This document shows positions 15,786-24,609 of a stretch of 64,000 nucleotides of DNA, one piece after another. The notes under the pieces are model-generated. The model was not told the DNA's origin. It saw only the letters and a program-made list of their open reading frames with translations, and did not search any database. Numbering within the stretch: the first letter of the stretch is position 1; each line of letters begins with the position of its first letter. Both the position numbers and the translations under genes were made by a program. Source of the DNA: Bacillota bacterium (GTDB lineage: Bacteria > Bacillota > Clostridia > Oscillospirales > Oscillospiraceae); NCBI GenBank assembly GCA_030535235.1, contig JAUNCL010000005.1, forward strand, positions 38,371-102,370, read 5' to 3'.

Positions 15786-17086
15786 GGGTTCTCCTCCTCT
15801 ATGATGGTCCCGAAGACCTGGTCCTCGCCCACGGCGGTGACCTTGACCCGGCGGAGGACGTTGTGCAGGTTTTGTTGGCTCTTCCCTCTGACTTCCATAT
15901 ACTGGGGGGTGTAGCCCCGCCAAAAGCCCTCCTTCTCCTCCTCAAAGAGGACCTCCACGGTCTGGTTCAGCCAGCCGGTGAGCCAGCCCCGGCCCATGGC
16001 CCGGGCGGTTTCGGCCCCGCGATGGGCCCGCTGGGCCTTCTCGGCGTTGGACAGCTGGCCGGGCATGGCCGCCGCCGGGGTTCCCTGTCGGCGGGAGTAG
16101 GGGAAGATGTGCATCTGGGAAAATCCACACTTTTGAATAAATGACAGGGTCTGGGCAAACTCCTCCTCGGTCTCCCCGGGGAAGCCCACGATCATGTCGG
16201 TGGTGATGCCGGGGCGGTCAAAGTGCTCCCGCAGCAGCTCCACCGACGCATAGTACCGGGCGGTGTCATACTTCCGCTTCATCCGGGCCAGGGTGGCGTC
16301 GCATCCGCTCTGCATGGACAGGTGGAAGTGGGGACACAGGTTGGGAAGTTTGGCCAGCCGCGCGCAGAATTCCTCGGTGACCGTCCGGGGCTCCAGGGAG
16401 CCCAGGCGCACCCGCATGGCCGGGACTGCCCGGCAGACGGTCTCGATGAGGTCGGTCAGGGTGGGACGGCCCTCCAGATCCCGGCCGTAGGAGGAGATCT
16501 CGATACCGGTGATGACCAGTTCCCGGTAGCCCAACTCCTCCAGTCGTCTGGCCTCGGCCTCCGCCTGGTCCAGGGGCAGGGAACGCACCGGCCCCCGGGC
16601 GTAGGGGATGATGCAGTAGGTGCAGAAGTTGGTGCAGCCGTCCTCCACCTTCAGCATGGCCCGGGTGCGGCCTTCCAGGCCCCCGGCGGGGAGCTGCTCA
16701 AAGGTCCGCCGCCGGAAGGCGTCGTCCACAGCTACGGTTTTTTGCCGGTCGGCCGCCATCTGCTCCAGCAGGTCCAGAAAGCCCATCCGGTCGCCGCTGC
16801 CGCCGATGAGGTCGGCGTCCAGCCTGGCGGCCTCCTCCGGGGAGACCTGGGGATAGCAGCCGCACAGGGCCACGATGGCCCCGGGGGCCCGCTTCCGGGC
16901 CTGGCGGACGGTCTGGCGGGACTTCTTGTCGCTGACCGCCGTGACGGTGCAGCTGTTTATAATGTATACGTCGGCCTCCCCCTCAAAGGGGGCCAGGGTG
17001 TGGCCCCGGGACAGGAGGATCTCCTCCATGGCCTGGGTCTCGTACTGATTCACTTTGCAGCCTAGGGTGTGGAAGGCAAAAACCAT
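15782..17086 (-). CDS. mtaB: tRNA t6A37 methylthiotransferase MtaB
   Basis: The 434-residue radical SAM enzyme adds a methylthio group to t6A37 of tRNAs for ANN codons. The N-terminal domain has cysteines in LGCKVNQYE, NSCTVT and CGCYPQ for one cluster. The radical SAM motif is DGCTNFCTYCIIPYARG. LGCKVNQYE marks MtaB rather than MiaB or RimO. A C-terminal TRAM-like region follows at about 375-434. It overlaps thyA by 4 bp and heads a mtaB-thyA-folA unit on the minus strand. Confidence 0.92.
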   Translation of the reverse strand: MVFAFHTLGCKVNQYETQAMEEILLSRGHTLAPFEGEADVYIINSCTVTAVSDKKSRQTVRQARKRAPGAIVALCGCYPQVSPEEAARLDADLIGGSGDRMGFLDLLEQMAADRQKTVAVDDAFRRRTFEQLPAGGLEGRTRAMLKVEDGCTNFCTYCIIPYARGPVRSLPLDQAEAEARRLEELGYRELVITGIEISSYGRDLEGRPTLTDLIETVCRAVPAMRVRLGSLEPRTVTEEFCARLAKLPNLCPHFHLSMQSGCDATLARMKRKYDTARYYASVELLREHFDRPGITTDMIVGFPGETEEEFAQTLSFIQKCGFSQMHIFPYSRRQGTPAAAMPGQLSNAEKAQRAHRGAETARAMGRGWLTGWLNQTVEVLFEEEKEGFWRGYTPQYMEVRGKSQQNLHNVLRRVKVTAVGEDQVFGTIIEEENP

Positions 17087-17229
17087 AGGGATACTCCTCG
17101 AAAGTTCTTTTCTTTTTCTTCCTGTTCTGGTATAATATTTTGCAACTTTACGCAGCAGGGGGCGTAGATCCTTTTCTTTAATCTATCACATCCCCGCCGT
17201 AAAATCCATAAGTTTTGGAGACTTTCCCT

Positions 17230-17808
17230 ATGTCCTACTCCTTTTTCGCCTATATCGCCCGGATGAAATACATCGGCCGGTGGGGCCTCATGCGCAGCAC
17301 CGTCCCGGAGAATATCCAGGAGCACTCCCACATGGTGGCCGTTCTGGCCCACGCCCTGGCGGTCATCCGCCGGGACAAGTTCGGGGGAACCGTGGACCCC
17401 GGCCACGTGGCCGCCGTGGCCCTCTACCACGACGCCCCGGAGATCTTCACCGGCGACCTGCCCACCCCCGTCAAGTACGCCAACCCCGCCATCCGGGATG
17501 CCTACAAGGCCGTGGAGGAAAACGCCGCCCAGCGTCTGGTGGCCATGCTCCCCCAGGAGCTGCGCCCGGCCTTCGGCCAGCTCCTCTCCGAGACCGACCC
17601 CGAGGTCCTGTCGCTGGTGAAGGCGGCGGACAAGCTCTCGGCCTATCTGAAGTGCCAGGAGGAGTTAAAAGCGGGCAACCGGGAGTTCCAGTCCGCGGCA
17701 GAACAGACCCTGGAGGCCCTGCGCTCCTACCGCCTGCCGGAGCTGAAGTACTTCATGGAGGACTTCCTCCCCGCCTTCCAGCTGACCCTGGACGAGCTGC
17801 AGGGGTGA
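17230..17808 (+). CDS. HD-domain 5'-nucleotidase, YfbR-like
   Basis: The 192-residue HD phosphohydrolase should remove phosphate from deoxynucleoside monophosphates. It has the YfbR-type start RMKYIGRWGLM, then ENIQEHSHMVA and YHDAPEIFTGDLPTPVKY, which contain the metal-binding His and Asp residues. A later KAADKLSAY supplies the distal Asp. The start is the ATG at 17230; a TTG five codons earlier is less likely. It is divergent from mtaB. A deoxynucleotide role fits the nearby thyA and folA. Confidence 0.88.
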   Translation: MSYSFFAYIARMKYIGRWGLMRSTVPENIQEHSHMVAVLAHALAVIRRDKFGGTVDPGHVAAVALYHDAPEIFTGDLPTPVKYANPAIRDAYKAVEENAAQRLVAMLPQELRPAFGQLLSETDPEVLSLVKAADKLSAYLKCQEELKAGNREFQSAAEQTLEALRSYRLPELKYFMEDFLPAFQLTLDELQG

Positions 17809-17840
17809 GGGGCGTTGCGAGACACCCCACCCCCATGTAG

Positions 17841-17916
17841 GGAACGGGCATGCCCGTTCCGTTGAAAACGCTGCGGAGATCCGCCGCGTTGATCGGGCCG
17901 ATGTGGTCATCGGCCC
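17841..17916. repeat. Two dispersed palindromic repeats
   Basis: GGAACGGGCATGCCCGTTCC is a perfect 20-bp palindrome at 17841-17860. GGGCCGAT-N6-ATCGGCCC lies at 17895-17916. Both motifs recur in other gaps of this window, at about 26160, 42437, 23098, 53701 and 57203. Confidence 0.9.
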
Positions 17917-17975
17917 CTACAGGTTACTTAAATACAGATAAATACAGAAAACAGAAAAGAGAGAGGTACAACATC

Positions 17976-18248
17976 ATGCGCGCAGTCATCACCGTTATCG
18001 GCAACAACCGCGTCGGCATCATCGCCGCCGTGTCCCAGGAGCTGGCCCAGCAGAATGTGGACATCCTGGACATCACCCAGACCATCCTGCTCACCGACAT
18101 GTTCACCATGACCCTGCTGGTGGAAACCACCCACTGCAAACTCCCCTTCGGCGACCTGGCCGACCGGCTGTCCGACCTGGGCAAGGGCATGGGCCTGTCC
18201 ATCCACGCCCAGCGGGAGGACACCTTCGACGCCATGCACCGCATCTGA
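17976..18248 (+). CDS. ACT domain protein (UPF0237 type)
   Basis: The 90-residue protein is a single ACT domain with AVITVIGNNRVGIIAAVSQELAQ, the usual ligand-binding first strand and helix, then VDILDITQTIL. ACT domains bind amino acids or other small ligands and control enzymes. The ligand is unknown here. It is followed after 18 bp by the UPF0210 gene; this two-gene pairing is common in Firmicutes and suggests that the ACT protein regulates its neighbour. Confidence 0.9.
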   Translation: MRAVITVIGNNRVGIIAAVSQELAQQNVDILDITQTILLTDMFTMTLLVETTHCKLPFGDLADRLSDLGKGMGLSIHAQREDTFDAMHRI

Positions 18249-18266
18249 GAAAGGAGGACCCCCTTC

Positions 18267-19625
18267 ATGATCAATTCCTCCGAGGTCTTTCAGACCATCG
18301 ACATGTTCGACCGGCAGAATCTGGATATCCGCACCATCACCATGGGCATCTCCCTGCTGGACTGCGCCGACATCAGCCAGAAGGCTGCCTGCCGGAAAAT
18401 CTATGATAAAATCTGCCGCCGGGCGGAAAAACTGGTCTCCACCGGCCAGTCCATCGAGAAAGAGTTCGGCATCCCCATCGTCAACAAGCGGGTGTCCGTG
18501 ACCCCCATCTCCCTGGTGGCCTCCGCCAGCGACTGCACCGACTACGTCCCCTTCGCCCAGGCCCTGGACAACGCCGCCAAGGCCGTGGGCATCAACTTCA
18601 TCGGCGGCTTCTCCGCCCTGGTCCAGAAGGGCTTCACCCAGTCCGACCGGAAACTCATCGCCTCCATCCCCGAGGCCCTGGCCGCCACCGACCTGGTGTG
18701 CTCCTCGGTGAACGTAGGCTCCACCAAGGCCGGCATCAACATGGACGCCGTGGCCGAGATGGGCCGGGTCATCAAGAAAACCGCCGACCTCACCGCCGAT
18801 ACCTTCGGCTTCGGCTGCGCCAAGCTGGTCATCTTCGCCAACGCCGTGGAGGACAACCCCTTCATGGCCGGCGCCTTCCACGGGGTGGGCGAGCCGGAGT
18901 GCGTCATCAACGTGGGCATCTCCGGTCCCGGCGTGGTCCACCACGCCCTCCGGCAGGTGAAGGGCCAGCCCTTCGACGTGGTGGCCGAGACCATCAAAAA
19001 GACCGCCTTCCGCATCACCCGCATGGGCCAGCTGGTGGCCCGGGAGGCCTCCGCCCGCCTGGACGTCCCCTTCGGCATTGTGGACCTCTCCCTGGCCCCC
19101 ACCCCCGCCATCGGAGACTCCGTAGCCCGCATTCTGGAGGAGATGGGCCTGGAGGTCTGCGGCACCCACGGCACCACCGCCGCCCTGGCCCTGCTGAACG
19201 ACGCTGTGAAGAAGGGCGGCGTCATGGCCTCCAACCACGTGGGCGGCCTCTCCGGCGCCTTCATCCCCGTCAGTGAGGACGAGGGCATGATCGCCGCCGC
19301 CCGGCAGGGCGCTCTCCAGCTGGACAAGCTGGAGGCCATGACCTGCGTGTGCTCCGTGGGCCTGGACATGATCGCCGTCCCCGGCGACACCTCCGCCGAG
19401 ACCCTCTCGGCCATTATCGCCGACGAGGCCGCCATCGGCATGGTCAACGCCAAGACCACCGCCGTCCGCCTCATCCCCGCCCCCGGCAAAAAGGTGGGAG
19501 ATATGATCGAGTTCGGCGGCCTGCTGGGCTCCGCCCCCGTGATGCCCGTCCATCCCTTCTCCAGCGCCGCCTTCGTCCAGCGGGGTGGCCGCATCCCTGC
19601 TCCTATGCAGAGTTTGAAAAACTAA
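18267..19625 (+). CDS. UPF0210 / DUF711 family protein
   Basis: The 452-residue protein belongs to a conserved family of unknown biochemical role whose fold is related to glycyl radical enzymes but lacks the radical glycine motif. Family blocks seen are [37 protein letters not shown] and the C-terminal [17 protein letters not shown]. It is full length. The ribosome site AAAGGAGG is 9 bp upstream, and the ACT gene precedes it. Its last 40 bp are duplicated 186 bp downstream in noncoding DNA. Confidence 0.88.
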   Translation: MINSSEVFQTIDMFDRQNLDIRTITMGISLLDCADISQKAACRKIYDKICRRAEKLVSTGQSIEKEFGIPIVNKRVSVTPISLVASASDCTDYVPFAQALDNAAKAVGINFIGGFSALVQKGFTQSDRKLIASIPEALAATDLVCSSVNVGSTKAGINMDAVAEMGRVIKKTADLTADTFGFGCAKLVIFANAVEDNPFMAGAFHGVGEPECVINVGISGPGVVHHALRQVKGQPFDVVAETIKKTAFRITRMGQLVAREASARLDVPFGIVDLSLAPTPAIGDSVARILEEMGLEVCGTHGTTAALALLNDAVKKGGVMASNHVGGLSGAFIPVSEDEGMIAAARQGALQLDKLEAMTCVCSVGLDMIAVPGDTSAETLSAIIADEAAIGMVNAKTTAVRLIPAPGKKVGDMIEFGGLLGSAPVMPVHPFSSAAFVQRGGRIPAPMQSLKN

Positions 19626-19840
19626 GCGGCCGCCGGGGCCCCATCCCAGATGGGGCGGTGCTCTGCACCGGACAAGCGTTTTGCGCAGCAAGACCTTGGC
19701 GCAGGGCCAATTCACTTGGCCCGAGCATGTTTTGTCTTCTCGGGGCCCCCATCGAACCTGTTCGATGGGGATGGCCGCATCCCTGCTCCTATGCAGAGTT
19801 TGAAAAACTGAGCGGCCGCCGGGCGATTCGTGAATCGCCC
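19586..19840. repeat. 52-bp direct repeat flanking palindromic DNA
   Basis: Copies at 19586-19637 and 19772-19823 differ at one base, which changes the stop codon of the first (TAA) to TGA. The first copy is the real end of the UPF0210 gene. The 134 bp between them hold palindromic pieces, including CCCCATCGAA-CCTG-TTCGATGGGG at about 19748-19770. A GGGCGATTC-GT-GAATCGCCC element follows at 19821-19840. Confidence 0.9.
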
Positions 19841-19861
19841 CTACGAACGGAGGTATGTACC

Positions 19862-21187
19862 ATGCTTCAATTTGACGTTTCCCAGGCCCTTCCCTTTTTG
19901 CCCAAAAACTGGCTCTCCTCCCGCCTGGACGGCCTCACCGACTCCAGAGCCCTTCTGGAAAAGGGCAACGGCCTGGGGGGCGAATTCACCGGCTGGGTCC
20001 GGCTGCCGGAAAACTACGACAGAGCGGAGCTGGCCCGCATCCTCCAGACCGCCCGGATCATCCGGGACCAGTCCCAGGTCCTCATCGTGGTGGGCATCGG
20101 CGGCTCCTACCTGGGGGCCCGGGCCGTGCTGGAGCTGGTGACCTCCCCCAACTATAACCTCTTCTGCAAGGGGCCCCAGGTCTTTTTCACCGGCAACACC
20201 CTCTCCTCCGACGCCCTCAACGAGCTGCTGGACTACGTGCGGGACAAGGACTTCTCCATCAACGTGATCTCCAAGTCCGGCACCACCACCGAGTCCTCCA
20301 TCGCCTTCCTCCTCTTCCGGCAGCTGCTGGAACAGAAGTACGGCAGAGCCGGCGCCCGGGACCGGATCTTCGCCACCACCGACTGGCACAAGGGGACCCT
20401 CCGGGCCCTGGCCAACCAGGAGGGCTACGCCACCTTCTCCGTCCCCGATTCCATCGGCGGGCGGTACTCCGTCCTCACCGCCGCCGGCCTGCTGCCTCTG
20501 GCCGTGGCGGGGATCGATGTGGAGGCCCTTCTGGCCGGCGCCGCCGACGCCATGGTCCGCCTGCGGCAGCCCGGCCAGGACAACCCTGCCTGGCAGTATG
20601 CCGCCGCCCGCCACGCCCTCTACACCGAAGGGAAAAACATCGAGCTGCTGGCCTGCTACGAGCCCTCCTTCCGGTTCTTCGGGGAGTGGTGGAAGCAGCT
20701 CTTCGGGGAGAGCGAGGGCAAGGACGGCCAGGGCATCTTCCCCGCCAGCGTGGAGTTCACCGCCGACCTCCACTCCATGGGCCAGTATATTCAGGAGGGA
20801 GAACGGGATCTCTTCGAGACGGTGGTGCGGTTCACCCTCCCCGCCTCCACCTGCACCCTGACCCCCACCCCCGGGGATCACTCGGGGCTGGACTTCCTCC
20901 GGGGGAAGGACCTGCGGTATGTGAACGAGCAGGCCCGCCGGGGCACCGCCCTGGCCCATGTGGACGGCGGCGTGCCCAACCTGCTGCTGTCTGTGGAGGA
21001 GCGGACGGCCTACTGGGTGGGTCAGCTCATCTATTTCTTTGAATACGCCTGCGGCCTGTCGGGCTACCTGCTGGGGGTCAATCCCTTCAACCAGCCCGGG
21101 GTGGAGGCATACAAGGAAAATATGTTCGCCTTGCTGGGTAAGCCGGGCTACGAGGAAAAGCAAAAAAATTTGGAATCCCGCTGTTAA
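19862..21187 (+). CDS. pgi: Glucose-6-phosphate isomerase
   Basis: The 441-residue enzyme interconverts glucose 6-phosphate and fructose 6-phosphate. Motifs are IVVGIGGSYLGARA, VISKSGTTTES (phosphate site), DSIGGRYSVLTAAGLLP, EFTADLHSMGQYIQEG and NPFNQPGVEAYK, with the catalytic Glu and His in the expected blocks. The length suits the shorter Gram-positive type. The start is the ATG at 19862, 7 bp after GGAGG. The reading frame is open far upstream, but that part is noncoding repeat and shadow of the neighbouring gene. Confidence 0.95.
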   Translation: MLQFDVSQALPFLPKNWLSSRLDGLTDSRALLEKGNGLGGEFTGWVRLPENYDRAELARILQTARIIRDQSQVLIVVGIGGSYLGARAVLELVTSPNYNLFCKGPQVFFTGNTLSSDALNELLDYVRDKDFSINVISKSGTTTESSIAFLLFRQLLEQKYGRAGARDRIFATTDWHKGTLRALANQEGYATFSVPDSIGGRYSVLTAAGLLPLAVAGIDVEALLAGAADAMVRLRQPGQDNPAWQYAAARHALYTEGKNIELLACYEPSFRFFGEWWKQLFGESEGKDGQGIFPASVEFTADLHSMGQYIQEGERDLFETVVRFTLPASTCTLTPTPGDHSGLDFLRGKDLRYVNEQARRGTALAHVDGGVPNLLLSVEERTAYWVGQLIYFFEYACGLSGYLLGVNPFNQPGVEAYKENMFALLGKPGYEEKQKNLESRC

Positions 21188-21298
21188 TTTTTCGTGAAAT
21201 TCTCGCAATCCCATTGCTTTTTTTTCAGCGGGATGGTAACATGTTCCCAACAGAAAAATAATTGTTATCTTTTCTGGATCAAGAAGGAGTGATTACTT

Positions 21299-21712
21299 AT
21301 GGTTAGAGTGATTATGGGCGCAAAGGGCACTGGTAAGACCAAGCAGCTCATTGATATGATCAACTACGCCGCTGAGAACGAGAGCGGCAACGTCGTCTGC
21401 GTGGAGATGGGCAAGAAGCTGGTCTTTGACGTCAGCCCCGCCGTCCGTCTGGTGGAGTCCAGCGACTTCGCCGCAGACAACTTTACGTTCTTCAAGGGCT
21501 TCATCAGCGGTATGTACGCCTCCAACTACGACCTGACCCACGTGTTCGTGGACAGCCTGTGCAAGATCATCCCCTCCGAGCCTGATTCCGCCGAGGTAGA
21601 GGAGTTCCTGGCCTGGCTGGACCGGTTCTCCGAGCAGAACCAGGTGAAGTTCACCATCACCATCAGCGCAGACATCGCCCTGGCCACCGAGGCCCTGAAG
21701 GCATATTTCTGA
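21299..21712 (+). CDS. Small P-loop protein, unknown function
   Basis: The 137-residue protein begins with a Walker A-like loop, GAKGTGKTKQ, at residues 7-16. It continues with VVCVEMGKKLVFDV and HVFVDSLCKII, which could be a Walker B strand with the Asp. A full ATPase would be longer. I do not recognise a named family. It has a GGAGTG ribosome site and is followed by a zinc-ribbon protein 37 bp later, probably in one transcript. Confidence 0.72.
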   Translation: MVRVIMGAKGTGKTKQLIDMINYAAENESGNVVCVEMGKKLVFDVSPAVRLVESSDFAADNFTFFKGFISGMYASNYDLTHVFVDSLCKIIPSEPDSAEVEEFLAWLDRFSEQNQVKFTITISADIALATEALKAYF

Positions 21713-21749
21713 TTCCATTCCCACTGCCTGTATCGAGGAGGAATGACCC

Positions 21750-22256
21750 ATGGCACTGCTGGACAAACTCAACGACCTGGCCGCTGTCGCCACCACCAAG
21801 GCAAACAGCGCCATAGAAACCGGAAAGCTCAACCTGAAGATCGCCGCCGAGGAGAAGAAAATCTCCGAGTTCACCCTGAACATCGGCGACCTGATGGTGG
21901 ATAAGCTGGATGCCGGCGAGACCTTTGACGATGAGATCATGGCCCTCTACGCCTCCATCCAGGCGTGCCGGGAGGTCATGGCTGCCGCCAGAGAGGAGCT
22001 CAACAGCAACCGTCCGGCAGCAAATGGCCGCACCTGCGCCAACTGCGGCGCAGAGCTGGCAGAGAGCGCCAAGTTCTGCCCCACCTGCGGCACCAAGGTG
22101 GAGGAGCCCGCCCCCGAGGTTATCGAGGTGGAAGTGGTTCCCTCCGTCTGCCCCCAGTGCGGCGCGGAGCTGGAGCCTGACGCCAAGTTCTGCACCCAGT
22201 GCGGCGGCAAGACAGACGTTCCCCCGGAGGTCCCGGTGGAAGAGCCTGCCGAATAA
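21750..22256 (+). CDS. Double zinc-ribbon protein
   Basis: The 168-residue protein has a helical N-terminal half (about 1-85, rich in Ala, Lys and Glu, possibly coiled coil) and two zinc ribbons: CANCG...CPTCG at about 95-115 and CPQCG...CTQCG at about 135-155. Each CxxC pair is complete. Such ribbons usually mediate protein or nucleic acid contacts; the partner is unknown. The C-terminal tail is acidic and proline-rich. A terminator follows directly. Confidence 0.8.
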   Translation: MALLDKLNDLAAVATTKANSAIETGKLNLKIAAEEKKISEFTLNIGDLMVDKLDAGETFDDEIMALYASIQACREVMAAAREELNSNRPAANGRTCANCGAELAESAKFCPTCGTKVEEPAPEVIEVEVVPSVCPQCGAELEPDAKFCTQCGGKTDVPPEVPVEEPAE

Positions 22257-22270
22257 CCCCAAAACAAAGA

Positions 22271-22298
22271 CCGGTTCCCGTACGGGAACCGGTTTTTT
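22271..22298 (+). terminator. Terminator after the zinc-ribbon gene
   Basis: CCGGTTCCCGTACGGGAACCGG is fully self-complementary and is followed by six Ts. Its T tail starts the left 19-bp direct repeat. Confidence 0.9.
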
Positions 22299-22348
22299 GT
22301 TTTGTCCTGTGGAACAGGGGATTTACCAAACACAGTATGAGGTTGTGA

Positions 22349-22672
22349 TTACCATTCCATGCTTTCACTCAGTTGACGGCTGATATCTCTGCCGCCGTAC
22401 AGGATACGGGCAATAAAAACGCTATCTTCCGCAGGATTGACGGTGTAAAAAATCAGGGAATTCTTCACCGGCAGGAATCGGACACCCTGGCTATACCACG
22501 GCTCCTCTTTGTACAGAGGGTTCCGCTCTGGCATGACTTCCAGTGTTCTGACTCCCTGAAGGATTCTCTCCGTCATCTTCTGTGCGGTATCAGGAACCAG
22601 CAGCGTGTACGCAATGTACTCATAAATATCGCGCAAGTCCTGTCTCGCCTTCCATGTGTAGACGTTTTTCAT
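22349..22672 (-). CDS. RelE/ParE-family toxin
   Basis: The 107-residue protein has the compact RelE/ParE layout: a first strand (VYTWKARQDLRDIYEYIA), helices ending in MPERNPLY, then RFLPVKNSLIFYTV and VFIARILYGGRDISRQL, the C-terminal block typical of this superfamily. Members are either ribosome-dependent mRNA endonucleases or gyrase inhibitors; sequence alone does not decide. It overlaps the stop of the antitoxin gene by 4 bp (ATGA), as expected for a coupled pair. Confidence 0.88.
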   Translation of the reverse strand: MKNVYTWKARQDLRDIYEYIAYTLLVPDTAQKMTERILQGVRTLEVMPERNPLYKEEPWYSQGVRFLPVKNSLIFYTVNPAEDSVFIARILYGGRDISRQLSESMEW

Positions 22673-22986
22673 ACACCGTACAGTCTCCTCATTTCTGCTT
22701 CGACCTCATCCGCGGAAACAACCCGACCGGCGGCAATGTCATCCATCCCCAGCTGCAGTTCCGTATCAAACTGCTCTTTGGTCAGTCCGCCAACTGCAAC
22801 AGGCATTGCTCTCGGCAGCTTCATCTCAAACGGTATCCCTCGCTGGATGACAACCTGCTTTAAAAACATGCCAATGGCATTCGACATGGGGATCCCAAGC
22901 TGGTTGAGAATACGCTCTGCCTGCTCTTTGGTGTCGGGATCAACGCGCGTGTATACGTTTGCTGTTCTTGTCGCTTCTCTTGCCAT
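22669..22986 (-). CDS. RelB/DinJ-family antitoxin
   Basis: The 105-residue protein opens with a ribbon-helix-helix domain (TANVYTRVDPDTKEQAERIL, then GIPMSNAIGMFLKQVV), the DNA-binding part that represses its own promoter. The C-terminal half, ending EVEAEMRRLYGV, should wrap the toxin. I chose the ATG at 22986 after GAGG; an upstream start would add 16 residues unlike the family. It is the first gene of the pair and overlaps the toxin start. Confidence 0.88.
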   Translation of the reverse strand: MAREATRTANVYTRVDPDTKEQAERILNQLGIPMSNAIGMFLKQVVIQRGIPFEMKLPRAMPVAVGGLTKEQFDTELQLGMDDIAAGRVVSADEVEAEMRRLYGV

Positions 22987-23097
22987 GATGAGAACCTCGC
23001 TTCCTCGAAGATTGCTGAGGATAGCATACCACATTTGATTGCTGAAAGCAATCTATCAGCAACGTTTTTAGGGGCCGTTTTTTGTTTTGTCCTGTCT

Positions 23098-23119
23098 GGG
23101 CCGATGTGGTCATCGGCCC
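23098..23119. repeat. Dispersed palindrome GGGCCGAT-N6-ATCGGCCC
   Basis: This copy has the same spacer (GTGGTC) as the copies at 17895 and 57203. It sits just outside the right direct repeat, between convergent-spaced minus-strand genes. Confidence 0.85.
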
Positions 23120-23135
23120 AGGCAGAGGATTATTT

Positions 23136-24308
23136 TTACTTGTAGGACTCGGTATAGATCTTCACCAGGTCCTCGTCGGAGAGCTGGATGCGGTCCATCT
23201 TGAACAGGATTCCCATGGTGCTCCGGGCGTTGGCCACGAAGGTGGGGAACTCCTCGGGGGTGATGCCGTAGTCGGACATCTTCAGCTCGTCCACGCCGCA
23301 GGCCTTTTGCAGGTCCACCAGGGCGGTGACAAAGTCCATGGCCTCGGCGGCGTCCTCCTTGCCCAGGGCCTTGGCCATGTCCACAAAGCGGTCCTTCAGC
23401 TCGGGGCAGTTCTGGGCCATGTGGGTGTAATAGGCACGGCTGATCATGATGAGGCCGGCGCCGTGGGCGATTTCAGGATGGTAGGCGGACAGGGGGTGCT
23501 CCAGGGAGTGCTCAGAGCACAGGTTGTCCACGCTCATCACCAGGCCGCCCAGGCTGCTGCCGAAAGCCACCTGCTCCCGGGCCTTCACGTTGCCGCCGTC
23601 GGTGCAGGCGGTGGCCAGGTTCCGGCCCACGCACTCGATGGCCTTCAGCGCGATCATGTCCCGCATCAGGTTGTTGGTCTTGTTGATGTAGGACTCGGCG
23701 GAGTGGAAGAGAGCGTCAAAGCCCTGGTAGGCGGTGAACCTGGGGGGCACGGACAGCATGAAGTCCGGGTCCACGATGGCCAGAACGGGGAAGGTGTTCT
23801 TGTTGCCGCCGCTCATCTTCTCGTTGGTCTCCTCGTTGGTGATGATGGTCCAGGCGTCCAGCTCGGTGCCGGTGCCGGCGGTGGTGGGGATGGCCACGAT
23901 GGGCAGGGGCTTGTTCTTCATTCTCTGGCCGCCGCCGGTGCCACCGTAGATGTAATCCCAATAGTTGCCCTCGTTGGGGATCATCATGGCGATAGCCTTG
24001 GCCGCGTCGATGGAGCTGCCGCCCCCCAGACCAATGACGAAGTCACAGCCGTTCTCCCGGCCGAAGACCGCGCCGTCCATCACGTTGGCGATGACGGGGT
24101 TGGCCAGGATCTTGTCAAAGACGGCGTACTCCACCCCGGCCTGGGTCAGCTGGTCCTGGACGGTGTCCAGATAGCCGTTGGCCCGGGTGGACTTGCCGTT
24201 GGAAATGACGATCATCGCCTTCTTGCCGGGCAGCCGCTGCTTGTGCAGCTTCTGAATGGCACCCTGGCCGAAGACAAAATTGGTGGGGACATGGAAAGAA
24301 AAGCTCAC
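23136..24308 (-). CDS. Iron-containing alcohol dehydrogenase
   Basis: The 390-residue group III alcohol dehydrogenase should interconvert an alcohol and an aldehyde or ketone with NAD(P). The nucleotide loop GLGGGSSIDAAK is at 93-104, and PTTAGTGTE is at 141-149. Likely iron ligands are Asp198, His202, His271 and His282 in FDALFHS and EHPLSAYHPEIAHG. The sequence resembles the butanol dehydrogenase-like branch, but substrate cannot be fixed. It is a single gene with a repeat after its stop and a terminator of the tRNA-Arg gene before it. Confidence 0.9.
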   Translation of the reverse strand: MSFSFHVPTNFVFGQGAIQKLHKQRLPGKKAMIVISNGKSTRANGYLDTVQDQLTQAGVEYAVFDKILANPVIANVMDGAVFGRENGCDFVIGLGGGSSIDAAKAIAMMIPNEGNYWDYIYGGTGGGQRMKNKPLPIVAIPTTAGTGTELDAWTIITNEETNEKMSGGNKNTFPVLAIVDPDFMLSVPPRFTAYQGFDALFHSAESYINKTNNLMRDMIALKAIECVGRNLATACTDGGNVKAREQVAFGSSLGGLVMSVDNLCSEHSLEHPLSAYHPEIAHGAGLIMISRAYYTHMAQNCPELKDRFVDMAKALGKEDAAEAMDFVTALVDLQKACGVDELKMSDYGITPEEFPTFVANARSTMGILFKMDRIQLSDEDLVKIYTESYK

Positions 24309-24340
24309 GGTGATAGTCTCCTTTCAGATTGAATCGGTAC

Positions 24341-24374
24341 GAAAAAAACCTGAGACCCAACAGGGTCTCAGGTT
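24341..24374 (-). terminator. Terminator after tRNA-Arg
   Basis: AACCTGAGACCC-TGTT-GGGTCTCAGGTT followed by a T run lies directly after the tRNA 3' end on the minus strand. Confidence 0.9.
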
Positions 24375-24379
24375 TTTCT

Positions 24380-24455
24380 TGGCACGCCAGAAGGGACTCG
24401 AACCCCCAACCCTCAGAACCGGAATCTGATGCGCTATCCATTACGCTACTGGCGC
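24380..24455 (-). tRNA. tRNA-Arg (anticodon CCG)
   Basis: The 76-nt tRNA has acceptor GCGCCAG paired with CTGGCGT (one G-T pair), anticodon loop TTCCGGT, T-loop GGTTCGAGTCC and an encoded CCA. Confidence 0.95.
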
Positions 24456-24609
24456 GTACCGCTTGATTACCAAAGGATTATAGCATCTGAATGCCAAAAT
24501 GTAAAGGGCTTTTTTCAAATCTTCCTACATTTTTTCCCGCAGTCCCCATTCGATTGACCCCGCTTTGGGACTGTGATACACTGAGACCATCTGAGGAGGG
24601 ATGCCCCCT

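Larger units (their letters stand above)
22292..23095. repeat. 19-bp direct repeats flanking a toxin-antitoxin module
   Basis: GTTTTTTGTTTTGTCCTGT occurs at 22292-22310 and again, identical, at 23077-23095. The 766 bp between them hold only the RelE-like and RelB-like genes. The left copy is the tail of the zinc-ribbon gene terminator. Confidence 0.9.

Noticed and set aside
19349-21187. A 612-codon frame suggesting a longer pgi protein
   Set aside because: The first 171 codons overlap the UPF0210 gene in another frame and cross the noncoding repeats. The ribosome site and family start are at 19862.
22292-23095. Insertion sequence carrying the toxin-antitoxin genes
   Set aside because: Direct repeats are present, but there are no terminal inverted repeats and no transposase, so an insertion sequence is not supported.
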